From the NCBI GenBank assembly GCA_964617695.1, contig CAZTYW010000052.1, positions 1 to 14,205 on the forward strand: 14,205 bases of DNA, written 5' to 3'. Shown piece after piece: positions 1-6,331 of this stretch (its first letter is position 1; each line of letters begins with the position of its first letter). The notes below the pieces were generated by a model. That model ran no database searches. It was not told the origin of the DNA and worked only from the letters and a program-made list of their open reading frames with translations. The translations under genes were made by a program, and so were the position numbers. The stretch comes from CAZTYW01 sp964617695 (GTDB taxonomy: Bacteria > Chloroflexota > Dehalococcoidia > UBA2247 > RBG-13-53-26).

Positions 1-234
1 GCGCTGATAGCGGCATGCTCCCTGGGCGAACGTCGTCTGCAGTCTTGCGGGCCTGCGACGTCAAATAAGCTTGTAGAGAACTATGGTATTCCTCCCCATG
101 TCGAGGAAAGAGACCCCCGAGTCCTGGAGGAAGCGATCGAATACGTTCAGGTCTCTCTCATAGTTGTAGATTGTGTCTGGGGAGTACGATAACCTTTCAA
201 GTGATTCGAGAAACCCCTCAAAGTCAGGCAGCAT
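1..234 (-). pseudogene. Tyrosine recombinase, N-terminal part, frameshifted and cut by window edge
   Basis: The leftward frame opens at ATG 234-232, which shares one base with the stop of the upstream gene. It encodes about 57 residues typical of the SAM-like, core-DNA-binding N-terminal domain of phage-integrase/Xer recombinases: FEGFLESLERL, then SPDTIYNYERDL and VFDRFLQDSG. It hits TGA at 63-61. In another frame, starting at about base 76, the sequence continues as LQAYLTSQARKTADD, the expected continuation of this domain. Adding one G after the AAG codon at 72-70 would join the two frames as LYKAYLTSQ. The reading frame is therefore broken by an apparent single-base deletion, either real decay or an assembly error. 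The catalytic domain lies beyond the window, so activity cannot be judged. Family assignment rests on the domain pattern and on the neighbouring intact recombinase. Confidence 0.65.
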
Positions 235-800
235 CAACGCGGCTTCCCACCCCGTAACAGGTCACTTTGCGCAGACCTGCAAGTGAACTCAACAGCACGC
301 TGGTCATCTGGAACCAGCAGTATGAGGCAGTCGGTCGCCATCGCAAGGTTACGCCACAGCTTGTAGACCGATGTCGTGCCCACCTCAACGAACAAGTCAG
401 CGCATCCCTCTTTGTAGACTCCCAGATCAGCCCTTCCCTCGTGTAGGTGTGGCTCAGGGGCAACTGTGTAGCCCTGATCGATGAAGTACTTGGTTAGAAC
501 ACCCATCATCTTCCTGTGCCATTCACCACCGTGGCGTGTACGGGTATCAATGCCCATCTTGGCAGGCAACCCGTCCCAAAGGTCACCGCCGGCGACGGCA
601 ATGAACTCCGTCGCCTGCACCGTTCCCGCAACAATAAGAAGGGCAATCTTCCTAAGCGTGAACGTGCAGTGATCGCATCCAGCCGACTTGCCTCGGTAGA
701 AGCCCTGAGGGACAACCTCGCGAAGCCACCTGATCTAGCGGTTGATGGCAGCTTCCACGACATGCCACGGAAGGCCTTGTGCAACACTGGGCTTAGTCAC
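234..800 (-). pseudogene. PD-(D/E)XK-nuclease-like protein with in-frame amber stop
   Basis: A leftward frame starts at GTG 800-798, inside the end of the upstream recombinase gene (GGTGACTAA overlap). It would encode 188 residues but has TAG at codon 22 (737-735). The sequence on both sides looks coding: WHVVEAAINR before the stop and IRWLREVVPQGFYRGK after it. The C-terminal half resembles a restriction-endonuclease-like core: a helix with HRKMMGVLTKYF, a beta strand after DQGYTV, RADLGV (D125), LFVEVGTT (E139) and a later strand CLILLVP. The usual Lys of E-x-K is Gly here, so catalysis is uncertain; K147 might substitute. An N-terminal GCDHC pair could bind metal. Without readthrough, the first start after the TAG is GTG at 620, giving 128 residues that keep the core. 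No specific family is recognised; the nuclease call is inferred from motifs only. Confidence 0.5.
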
Positions 801-1773
801 CCTGGGAGCCCTTCCTACGTCCATGGTGTCGCCTGTGTACATCTTTCAGGTGGCTGTCAGTCACATGTGTATAAACTTGAGTCGTCGTAATGCTCTGATG
901 TCCCAACATCTGCTGAACCGAGCGGATGTCAGCGCCGCCCATGAGAAGATCCGTGGCAAAAGAGTGTCTCAGGGTATGTGGGGTCACCTTCGTTGGCAAG
1001 CAGGTGATCCTGGCGTACTTCCTTACTATCCTCTGGATGGACCTCGCGGTTAGCCGCATTCTGTCCCCGTTCCTGGATGCGTCCTGTCGACCAGCGTACC
1101 TGATAAACAACGGCCTGAAACTGTCCTCGCGAAGCTTCAGGTAGCGTCGAATCCAATATGCCGCCTCGTCGGATAGAAAGACTACCCTAGGCCTACCGCC
1201 TTTGCCAACTACGCCCAGTTCCTTACCTTCGAGGTCTATCTGGTCTCGATTGAGGCGGGACAACTCCGACACTCTCAGACCAGTGCTGAAAAGAGTCTCC
1301 AGGATTGCTCTGTCTCGTAGTCCTGCTGCGCCAGACGTGTCGGGAACGCTAGCCAGTCTCTCCACATCCTCCGTGGCAAGAAAAGAGACTGTCCTCGGAC
1401 TTGCCTTGGGCAACTCAATTCGGTCGGGAGCCAGGACAGACAATCCACGGTGAACCGACAGATAACGCAACAGCGCCCTCAGGGCAATCAGGTGGTAGCT
1501 CTGGGTACCTTTCTTTAGCCGAGCACCCTTTCCATCTGACCGCCGCGCCAGATGAAGCCTGTAAAGTCTCACGGCGTCGGCTGTTACATCGTCCATGTCG
1601 GGACTGGGGTGCGCTTGCTCGAGCCAATCGGAGAAGCGTCTCAGATAGCGACCGTACGAGTTGATGGTTAGCGACGAGAAGTTTTTTTCAACCTCCAGAT
1701 ACTCGAGGAACTGGTGGATCGCTTCGTCCAGTTTCATAATGGCCGACGTCGCATAATGTACCTTTTGCGACAC
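793..1773 (-). CDS. Xer-like tyrosine recombinase/integrase
   Basis: This 326-residue site-specific recombinase would cut and rejoin DNA through a 3'-phosphotyrosine intermediate. The SAM-like DNA-binding domain covers about residues 14-110 and the catalytic domain about 130-310. All catalytic residues are visible: R167 (TGLRVSEL), K191 (VGKGGRPR), H266 and R269 (TPHTLRHSF), H292 (LGHQS) and the nucleophile Y301 (TTQVYTHV). The GTG start at 1773 has a GGAGGTGG ribosome binding site nine bases upstream. An internal ATG at 1737, where XerC/D proteins often begin, lacks one. Its stop overlaps the start of the nuclease-like gene, which overlaps another recombinase, so it heads a three-gene cassette. 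It lies 52 bases after hflX on the same strand. Whether it acts in chromosome dimer resolution (XerC/D) or belongs to a mobile element is unclear; the paired second recombinase favours a mobile or accessory role. Confidence 0.88.
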   Translation of the reverse strand: MSQKVHYATSAIMKLDEAIHQFLEYLEVEKNFSSLTINSYGRYLRRFSDWLEQAHPSPDMDDVTADAVRLYRLHLARRSDGKGARLKKGTQSYHLIALRALLRYLSVHRGLSVLAPDRIELPKASPRTVSFLATEDVERLASVPDTSGAAGLRDRAILETLFSTGLRVSELSRLNRDQIDLEGKELGVVGKGGRPRVVFLSDEAAYWIRRYLKLREDSFRPLFIRYAGRQDASRNGDRMRLTARSIQRIVRKYARITCLPTKVTPHTLRHSFATDLLMGGADIRSVQQMLGHQSITTTQVYTHVTDSHLKDVHRRHHGRRKGSQGD

Positions 1774-1825
1774 ACCCTACCACCTCCCCACACCCCTGTC
1801 AACCTCTTGACATAAATATCCCACC

Positions 1826-2920
1826 CTAGCGACGCTCGCACCCACTCCCCAACATTCGTTGCGTCGCGTCCAGCAGCTTATCTATGCCCCATCCCCTGGC
1901 GGCCGAGATCACTACCATGTTGTGACTGCTCAACCGGAGCTTTTGCACCAGCTCGTCCACTTCCGTGCTGTCGCTGCCAAGCAGGTCTATCTTGTTCAAC
2001 AAGGTAAGCCTTGGCTTGCTGACAATGCCCAGTTCACCCAGAATGTCTTCTACAGCCTGACACTGCTCGGCAGCATTCCTGTGCGTCACATCCACCAGAT
2101 GGAGCACCAAATCGGCCTCATTCAGCTCCTCAAGCGTCGCCCTGAACGCAGCCACTACTGTTGGAGGCAGCTTGTGAATGAAGCCTACGGTGTCAGTTAC
2201 CAGCACCGGTTGCATGTTCGGCAGCATCACCCGCCGGGTAACCGGATCCAGAGTCGCAAACAGCTTGTCCTCTACCAGTACGTCAGCCCGGCTGAGCGTG
2301 TTCAACAGCGTGCTCTTGCCGGCATTGGTGTAGCCGACCAGCGACACCACGGGGATGCCAGTCCTCTTGCGTTTGCGCCTGTAGAGGGCACGGTGCTTCC
2401 GGACTGCCTCAATCTCTTTCTTCAATCGATGAATCCTCTGCTGGACGATACGCCTGTCAGTCTCCAACTGCATCTCGCCCGGGCCCCTGGTGCCAATGCC
2501 GCCTCCAAGCCGCTCAAGGTGGCTCCACTGTCCCGCCAGACGGGGAAGCAAGTACTCGTTCTGGGCCAGGTCTACCTGTAGTTGCCCTTCACGCGTGTAA
2601 GCGCGTCTGGCAAAGATATCCAGAATCAAGGCAGTGCGATCAATAACCTTGACCTCCAAGGCATCTTCGACATTCCTCTGCTGGTGAGGAGAGAGCTCGT
2701 CGTCGAAGATGACCACGTTGTAGCCCGTGCTCCTTCTTAGAGCCAGCAGTTCTTCCAACTTGCCCTTGCCCAGGTAGGTGCGAGATGGCCTGTCCAACCG
2801 CTGAACTACCTCCCCCACCACCTCCACGTCAGCAGTATCAGCCAGGTTTGCCAGTTCGGCTATGGAGTCTTCGATCGGCCATCTATCCTTGCCGCTCTTC
2901 ATCTCCACGCCAACCAGCAC
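1826..2920 (-). CDS. hflX: GTPase HflX
   Basis: HflX is a ribosome-associated GTPase that splits or rescues stalled 70S ribosomes under stress. This 364-residue copy has the N-terminal HflX domain (about 1-150, with VVIFDDELSPHQQRN and DRTALILDIFARRA), the glycine-rich GGGIGTRGPGE at 139-149 with a coiled helix after it, and the G domain from about 188. G motifs are clear: GYTNAGKST (196-204), DTVGF (243-247), NKID (309-312) and ISAARG near the end. The reading frame stays open upstream of GTG 2920 and encodes TTYSTEQTRERA, a natural-looking start of the family's RERAVLVGVE segment, but this extension has no ATG, GTG or TTG. The true start may therefore be a rare codon near 2965 behind AAAGGGGG, or GTG 2920 as given. 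It is last in the dapF-dapL-hflX row, separated by a repeat-bearing spacer. Confidence 0.93.
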   Translation of the reverse strand: MLVGVEMKSGKDRWPIEDSIAELANLADTADVEVVGEVVQRLDRPSRTYLGKGKLEELLALRRSTGYNVVIFDDELSPHQQRNVEDALEVKVIDRTALILDIFARRAYTREGQLQVDLAQNEYLLPRLAGQWSHLERLGGGIGTRGPGEMQLETDRRIVQQRIHRLKKEIEAVRKHRALYRRKRKRTGIPVVSLVGYTNAGKSTLLNTLSRADVLVEDKLFATLDPVTRRVMLPNMQPVLVTDTVGFIHKLPPTVVAAFRATLEELNEADLVLHLVDVTHRNAAEQCQAVEDILGELGIVSKPRLTLLNKIDLLGSDSTEVDELVQKLRLSSHNMVVISAARGWGIDKLLDATQRMLGSGCERR

Positions 2921-2985
2921 AGCTCGCTCTCTGGTCTGTTCGGTGGAATACGTTGTGCTGGGGATGATGCCCCCTTTGCCTTGCC

Positions 2986-3057
2986 TTATGTTAAAGCATT
3001 ATGTCCGATCGACTCCGTTATGTCGGGGTGTTATGTCGACCTCGGCCTATTTATGTC
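2986..3057 (-). repeat. Five spaced direct copies of GACATAA (TTATGTC on plus strand)
   Basis: TTATGTC occurs exactly at 2999-3005, 3018-3024, 3031-3037 and 3051-3057, and as TTATGTT at 2986-2992. Start-to-start distances are 13, 19, 13 and 20 bases, so the copies form two close pairs plus one. They fill the spacer between dapL and hflX and lie directly upstream of the hflX start. The arrangement resembles an array of direct-repeat binding sites for a regulator, with hflX as the obvious target. No matching regulator is recognised in the window. Confidence 0.6.
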
Positions 3058-3075
3058 ACCTGCTCCCCTCTGCTA

Positions 3076-4245
3076 CTACTCAGCCCAACCTCGCCACGCC
3101 GAAAGTAGGGCCAGGCCTTCCTCAATCTCCTCATCTGGGGCAGTAAGCGAAAGGCGCACGTAGCCTTCACCCTGCTTGCCATATCCCGTGCCAGGCGTGA
3201 CCACCACGCCTGTCTCCTCCAATAGCCGAGTGGCGAACTCTGCCGAGGTGTAGCCCTCAGGAATTCCGGCCCACACGTAAAGGCTGGCCTTAGGAGGAGT
3301 CACCCGGAGGCCTATTTGTCGGACGACATCCACCATCCTGTTGCGCCGTCGCTCATAGATGCGATTGTGGTCCTCGATGCATTGTTGGTCCCCACTCAAT
3401 GCCTCAATAGCCGCATACTGGATGCTCTGGGGAACACCCGAGTCAAGATTCGACTTGATCCTCATCAAAGCATCCCTCATCTCGGCATTGCCGACTGCCA
3501 TTCCTATTCGCCACCCGGTCATGTTGAAACTCTTGGAGAGAGAATGGAACTCCAGGCCGACTTCCTTGGCCCCCGGCACCTGCATGAAGCTGACCGGGCG
3601 GTACCCGTCGAAGTAGACTTCGGTATACGGAGCATCATGGCAGACCACCAGATCATACCTCCTGGCGAACTCGACCGCCCTTTCGAAGAAGTCGGCTCCT
3701 GCCACGGCTGCCGTCGGGTTGTTGGGGTAGTTGAGCCACAGGACTCTGGCACGCCGGGCTACTTCCGGCGGTATCCGCTCAAGGTCAGGCAGGAATTGGT
3801 TCTCCTGGGTCAGAGGCATATAGTAGGGCTCACCGCCGGCAAACATGGTGCTGGCCGCGTAAACGGGATACCCCGGATCAGGGACGAGTGCAACGTCTCC
3901 CGGGTCGATGAAGCAGAAGGCAACATGTCCAATGCCTTCCTTTGAGCCTATCAGGGGCAACACTTCTCTGTCAGGGTCAAGGACGACGCCGAACCGCTTC
4001 TGGTACCACTCGGCAACAGCCCGGCGAAACTCGGGCAATCCTTCGGTCTCCGGGTACCTGTGATTGGCAGGGTCTTTGGCTGCCTGGCACAACCGCTGGA
4101 TGATATGATCGGGCGTAGGAATATCCGGGTCGCCTATGGCAAAGCTGACTACCCTCTCGCCCCTGGCTTTCTTCTCGGCAATCTTCTGTGAGATCTGCAC
4201 AAACAGATAAGGTGGCAATCCTTCAATGCGCTTCGACTGTCTCAT
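3076..4245 (-). CDS. dapL: LL-diaminopimelate aminotransferase
   Basis: DapL is a class I/II, fold-type I PLP enzyme that converts tetrahydrodipicolinate and glutamate directly to LL-diaminopimelate and 2-oxoglutarate, bypassing the acylated dap pathway. The product has 389 residues, normal for the family. Visible features are FAIGDPDIPTP near 35-45, RYPETEGLPEFR, NYPNNPT (172-178), the PLP-ring Asp and Tyr in HDAPYTEV (D204, Y207) and the Schiff-base lysine K238 in SLSKSFNMTGWR. The start at ATG 4245 is chosen because it matches the family N-terminus (RIEGLPPYLF), overlaps the dapF stop as ATGA and has GGAGG ten bases upstream. The longer frame upstream to 4338 merely reads through dapF. Coupling to dapF, the next enzyme, strongly supports DapL over other aspartate-family aminotransferases. 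It ends with TAG. Confidence 0.92.
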   Translation of the reverse strand: MRQSKRIEGLPPYLFVQISQKIAEKKARGERVVSFAIGDPDIPTPDHIIQRLCQAAKDPANHRYPETEGLPEFRRAVAEWYQKRFGVVLDPDREVLPLIGSKEGIGHVAFCFIDPGDVALVPDPGYPVYAASTMFAGGEPYYMPLTQENQFLPDLERIPPEVARRARVLWLNYPNNPTAAVAGADFFERAVEFARRYDLVVCHDAPYTEVYFDGYRPVSFMQVPGAKEVGLEFHSLSKSFNMTGWRIGMAVGNAEMRDALMRIKSNLDSGVPQSIQYAAIEALSGDQQCIEDHNRIYERRRNRMVDVVRQIGLRVTPPKASLYVWAGIPEGYTSAEFATRLLEETGVVVTPGTGYGKQGEGYVRLSLTAPDEEIEEGLALLSAWRGWAE

Positions 4246-5090
4246 CGTTCCTCCGGCAATACGCTCGACTCGGCCCACACACCTGCGAAGACCAGTTCGG
4301 CCGTGCCGCTGAGGTACACCTCCCCTTCCCCGTACCACTCAACGGCCAGTCGACCTCCGGGCAGGATCACGTCAACCCGGCCATCTACATAGTCGTGCAG
4401 CCGAGCTGCAACGACCACAGCGCAAGCACCGCTGCCACAAGATAGGGTCTCCCCCACCCCACGTTCCCATACCCGCATTCGTATCTCGCTCCGCGACACA
4501 ACCTCGGCCACCTCGAAGTTCAGACGTTGGGGAAACAGGTCGTGGTGTTCCACGACCGGGCCGAGTTCAGACAGCGGGAAGCTGGCTACTTCCTCAACAA
4601 AGCATACACCGTGGGGATTGCCCATGGAAACGAACGTCAACAGCAACTCCGTGCCGTCTACATGGACAGGATAGTCGACGACCGGTACCTTGTCGGTCAA
4701 AGCTGCCAGCGGTATGTCCTGAGGGGCAAACCTGGGGCCCCCCATCCCCACTCTGAATCGACCATCAGCACACGGCTCGACTTGCCTGATGCCGGAAGTA
4801 GTCTCAACACTCAGAGCTTTATCTGGCTCTGCCAGACGACAGTCAACAGCGTACCTGCCGAAACACCTGAGGCCATTGCCACAGACTTCAGCCTCAGACC
4901 CGTCTGAGTTGAATATCCGCATACGGAAATCGGCCACCGTTGAACCGAGTAACAATATCAGGCCATCCGCCCCCACCCCGAAGCGGCGCTGGCACATGTC
5001 CCTGGCCGTCGCCCCCCAGTCCCGCTCCAGACCGGCGGCTTCAATCAGTACGAAATCATTGCCCGTGGCCTGTAACTTGGCGAATCTCAT
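4242..5090 (-). CDS. dapF: Diaminopimelate epimerase
   Basis: DapF is a PLP-independent epimerase that converts LL- to meso-diaminopimelate, the precursor of lysine and, in bacteria with DAP-type murein, of peptidoglycan. The 282-residue protein is full length. The two catalytic cysteines are C70 in the CGNGLRC motif and C218 in the LSCGSGACA motif. The substrate-binding N-terminus KLQATGNDFV, the GADGL segment and MGNPH near 156-160 are also present. It begins at ATG 5090 and ends in TGA overlapping the dapL ATG, so the two are probably translated together. A near-consensus promoter sits about 30-60 bases upstream, which makes dapF the first gene of the leftward unit dapF-dapL, perhaps extending to hflX. 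Confidence 0.95.
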   Translation of the reverse strand: MRFAKLQATGNDFVLIEAAGLERDWGATARDMCQRRFGVGADGLILLLGSTVADFRMRIFNSDGSEAEVCGNGLRCFGRYAVDCRLAEPDKALSVETTSGIRQVEPCADGRFRVGMGGPRFAPQDIPLAALTDKVPVVDYPVHVDGTELLLTFVSMGNPHGVCFVEEVASFPLSELGPVVEHHDLFPQRLNFEVAEVVSRSEIRMRVWERGVGETLSCGSGACAVVVAARLHDYVDGRVDVILPGGRLAVEWYGEGEVYLSGTAELVFAGVWAESSVLPEER

Positions 5091-5120
5091 GGTTATGACA
5101 AGCTATCGATCTACGCACCG

Positions 5121-5149
5121 ATTGTAGCAGTAGCACAGTGTGCAGGCAA
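5121..5149 (-). promoter_or_regulatory. Sigma-70-type promoter for dapF-dapL
   Basis: On the minus strand, TTGCCT (5149-5144) is followed after 17 bases by TACAAT (5126-5121). The expected transcription start near 5114 leaves a leader of about 24 bases before the dapF ATG at 5090. The strand, spacing and -10 match are good; the -35 match is 4 of 6. Confidence 0.65.
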
Positions 5150-5204
5150 GTGAATCCAATGTGCCTGGAACCTGCCTGATTTGTACTCGACAAAAAGGGA
5201 TGTG

Positions 5205-5238
5205 AAAAAGGGGGGGTGAAACCTCTTCACCCTCCCCC
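5205..5238 (-). terminator. Intrinsic terminator pointing left, upstream of dapF promoter
   Basis: Read leftward, GGGGG-A-GGGTGAA (5238-5226) pairs with TTCACCCCCCC (5220-5210) across the five-base loop GAGGT. The unpaired A bulges out, and five T follow directly (5209-5205). The rightward reading has no T tract. It sits between the dapF promoter and 280 bases with no leftward gene, so it would end a leftward transcript starting in 5240-5521 or insulate dapF from it. Confidence 0.75.
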
Positions 5239-5443
5239 AAGAAAGAAAGGAAATAGTGGAAAATGCTGCAACCAGCGTATTGCACCTGCCATAAACAAGG
5301 CATAAACGTCGACACCCCCAGCGTAAACATTTCGTAAAAACAAGAGGGCATGCAGACATGAGCCAGGCGGTAATGATGCCAGCCCCTGCGTGCCGGTGGG
5401 ATGAAAACACCCGACCAGCCTCCGTGAGATTGACAGACCCTCT
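5239..5443 (-). ncRNA. Possible small leftward RNA ending at the 5205-5238 terminator
   Basis: No convincing gene lies in 5091-5521. AGAGGG at 5343-5348 and CCCTCT at 5438-5443 can close a domain of about 100 bases. Inside it, 5392-5400 pairs with 5410-5419 around a nine-base loop; one pair is a G-U wobble in a leftward RNA but a C-A mismatch in a rightward one, which slightly favours the minus strand. A strong leftward terminator follows. No known RNA family is recognised, and I found no clear promoter for it. This is a suggestion, not a firm gene. Confidence 0.25.
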
Positions 5444-5459
5444 GCCGTCATCCTAGAGT
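5430..5459 (+). promoter_or_regulatory. Sigma-70-type promoter for the gene at 5522
   Basis: TTGACA at 5430-5435 is a perfect -35 element. It is followed after 18 bases by TAGAGT (5454-5459). The start of transcription would be near 5466, giving a leader of about 55 bases to the ATG at 5522. A G-rich stretch (GGGGGGAA) just before that ATG may serve as a weak ribosome binding site. Confidence 0.55.
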
Positions 5460-5521
5460 AGGAAGACAGAGGAAGAGAACGGCACCTAATGACCGATACT
5501 GCAACATGACGCGGGGGGAAC

Positions 5522-6019
5522 ATGATTCGACTGACCGACAGACAGTTGGCTGAGTTCGCGCACAGGAGCTACCAGGCCGTGGACGGTCTCTGGTTCATGA
5601 AGGTTGAGGCGCGGTACGGCCTCGACGCCGCCCTCGATGTGGACAACGAGGTGTGGAAGGTCCTGCCCAAGATTCAGGCCCGCATGCTCAAGTCAATGGC
5701 AAACGTGGACACCGGTGTGGACGCCCTCCGAGAATGTCTTACGGCCAGGCTTGACCTGGAGGGCTTCGTCTTTGAGGTCGAAGAATCCGAAACAGGCGAC
5801 GGTTTCAGACTATCCATAAGCAGGTGCCCCTGGCACGATGCAATGATGAAATCGGGTAGAGAAGCACTCTCCGGGAAGATAAACTCCCCTATCTGCAACA
5901 CTGAGTACACGGTATGGGCCAGCGAATTCGGACCGGACATCCGCTTCGAACCGAAGGATCGCATCTGCACGGGCTCTGGCTCCTGTCTCCTGCAATTCAG
6001 GACTCCACACGCATCCTGA
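5522..6019 (+). CDS. DUF6125 / L-2-amino-thiazoline-4-carboxylate hydrolase-like protein
   Basis: The 165-residue protein has an N-terminal helical part, DGLWFMKVEARYG with AALDVDNEVWK, of the kind seen in DUF6125 proteins. Its C-terminal part has four spaced cysteines: C102 in RCPWHDAM, C125 in SPICNTEY, C149 and C155 in RICTGSGSCLLQF. The C-P-W, single C, then acidic/aromatic ending pattern also resembles the ATC-hydrolase-like family. The cysteines could bind a metal or a corrinoid-type cofactor, but substrate and function are unknown. No signal peptide or membrane segment is seen, so it should be cytoplasmic. It has its own promoter at 5430-5459 and no partner gene in an operon. It ends with TGA 13 bases before the assembly gap and appears complete. 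Family naming is from memory of motifs and moderately sure. Confidence 0.7.
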   Translation: MIRLTDRQLAEFAHRSYQAVDGLWFMKVEARYGLDAALDVDNEVWKVLPKIQARMLKSMANVDTGVDALRECLTARLDLEGFVFEVEESETGDGFRLSISRCPWHDAMMKSGREALSGKINSPICNTEYTVWASEFGPDIRFEPKDRICTGSGSCLLQFRTPHAS

Positions 6020-6187
6020 AGGGCAGCCCAGANNNNNNNNNNNNNNNNNNNNNNNNNNNNNNNNNNNNNNNNNNNNNNNNNNNNNNNNNNNNNNNNNNNN
6101 NNNNNNNNNNNNNNNNNNNNNNNNNNNNNNNNGGCTCCTGTCTCCTGCAATTCAGGACTCCACACGCATCCTGAAGGGCAGCCCAGA
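5978..6187. repeat. Assembly gap (6033-6132, N) flanked by an exact 55-base duplication
   Basis: Bases 5978-6032, ending at the gap, are identical over 55 bases to 6133-6187, starting right after it. The run of exactly 100 N is a scaffolder placeholder. The simplest reading is that two contigs share an unmerged end and the true sequence has one copy and no gap. A real tandem duplication is possible but less likely. The repeat contains the end of the gene at 5522-6019. Confidence 0.85.
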
Positions 6188-6273
6188 CGTGGACATCGTG
6201 TTGTCCACTTCGACGCATCGACGCCGGTCACGCACCAACTGCGCTCGGGCCTTGTCCTGATTCACAGCAAGTA

Positions 6274-6307
6274 TTGACTTACTGTGTCACTAATGTGAAA
6301 CTTACTG
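6274..6307 (+). promoter_or_regulatory. Repeat-bearing control region before the double-HTH regulator
   Basis: ACTTACTG occurs twice, at 6277-6284 and 6300-6307, 23 bases apart. Between them lies the dyad TCAC-TAAT-GTGA. TTGACT (6274-6279) overlaps the first copy and could be a -35 element; no clear -10 is seen at 17 bases. With a 19-base spacer, as used by MerR-type promoters, the -10 would be a poor AACTTA. The coding start follows 25 bases later, so autoregulation is plausible. Apart from this, the real bases of 6020-6331 hold nothing I recognise. Confidence 0.4.
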
Positions 6308-6331
6308 CATGACGCGCTTCAGGGGTGCAAC

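Noticed and set aside
1774..1802. TTGACA-17-TAGGGT promoter for the recombinase
   Set aside because: The -10 match is poor and it would start transcription after the GTG that carries the good ribosome binding site. It is only plausible if the internal ATG 1737 is used.
1859..2581. Long rightward frame of 240 codons opposite hflX
   Set aside because: It is the mirror of a clearly recognised gene with all G motifs, and its translation lacks any domain pattern.
5111..5523. Leftward frames of 82-99 codons upstream of dapF
   Set aside because: They read through the terminator hairpin and promoter elements, and their translations have no protein-like pattern.
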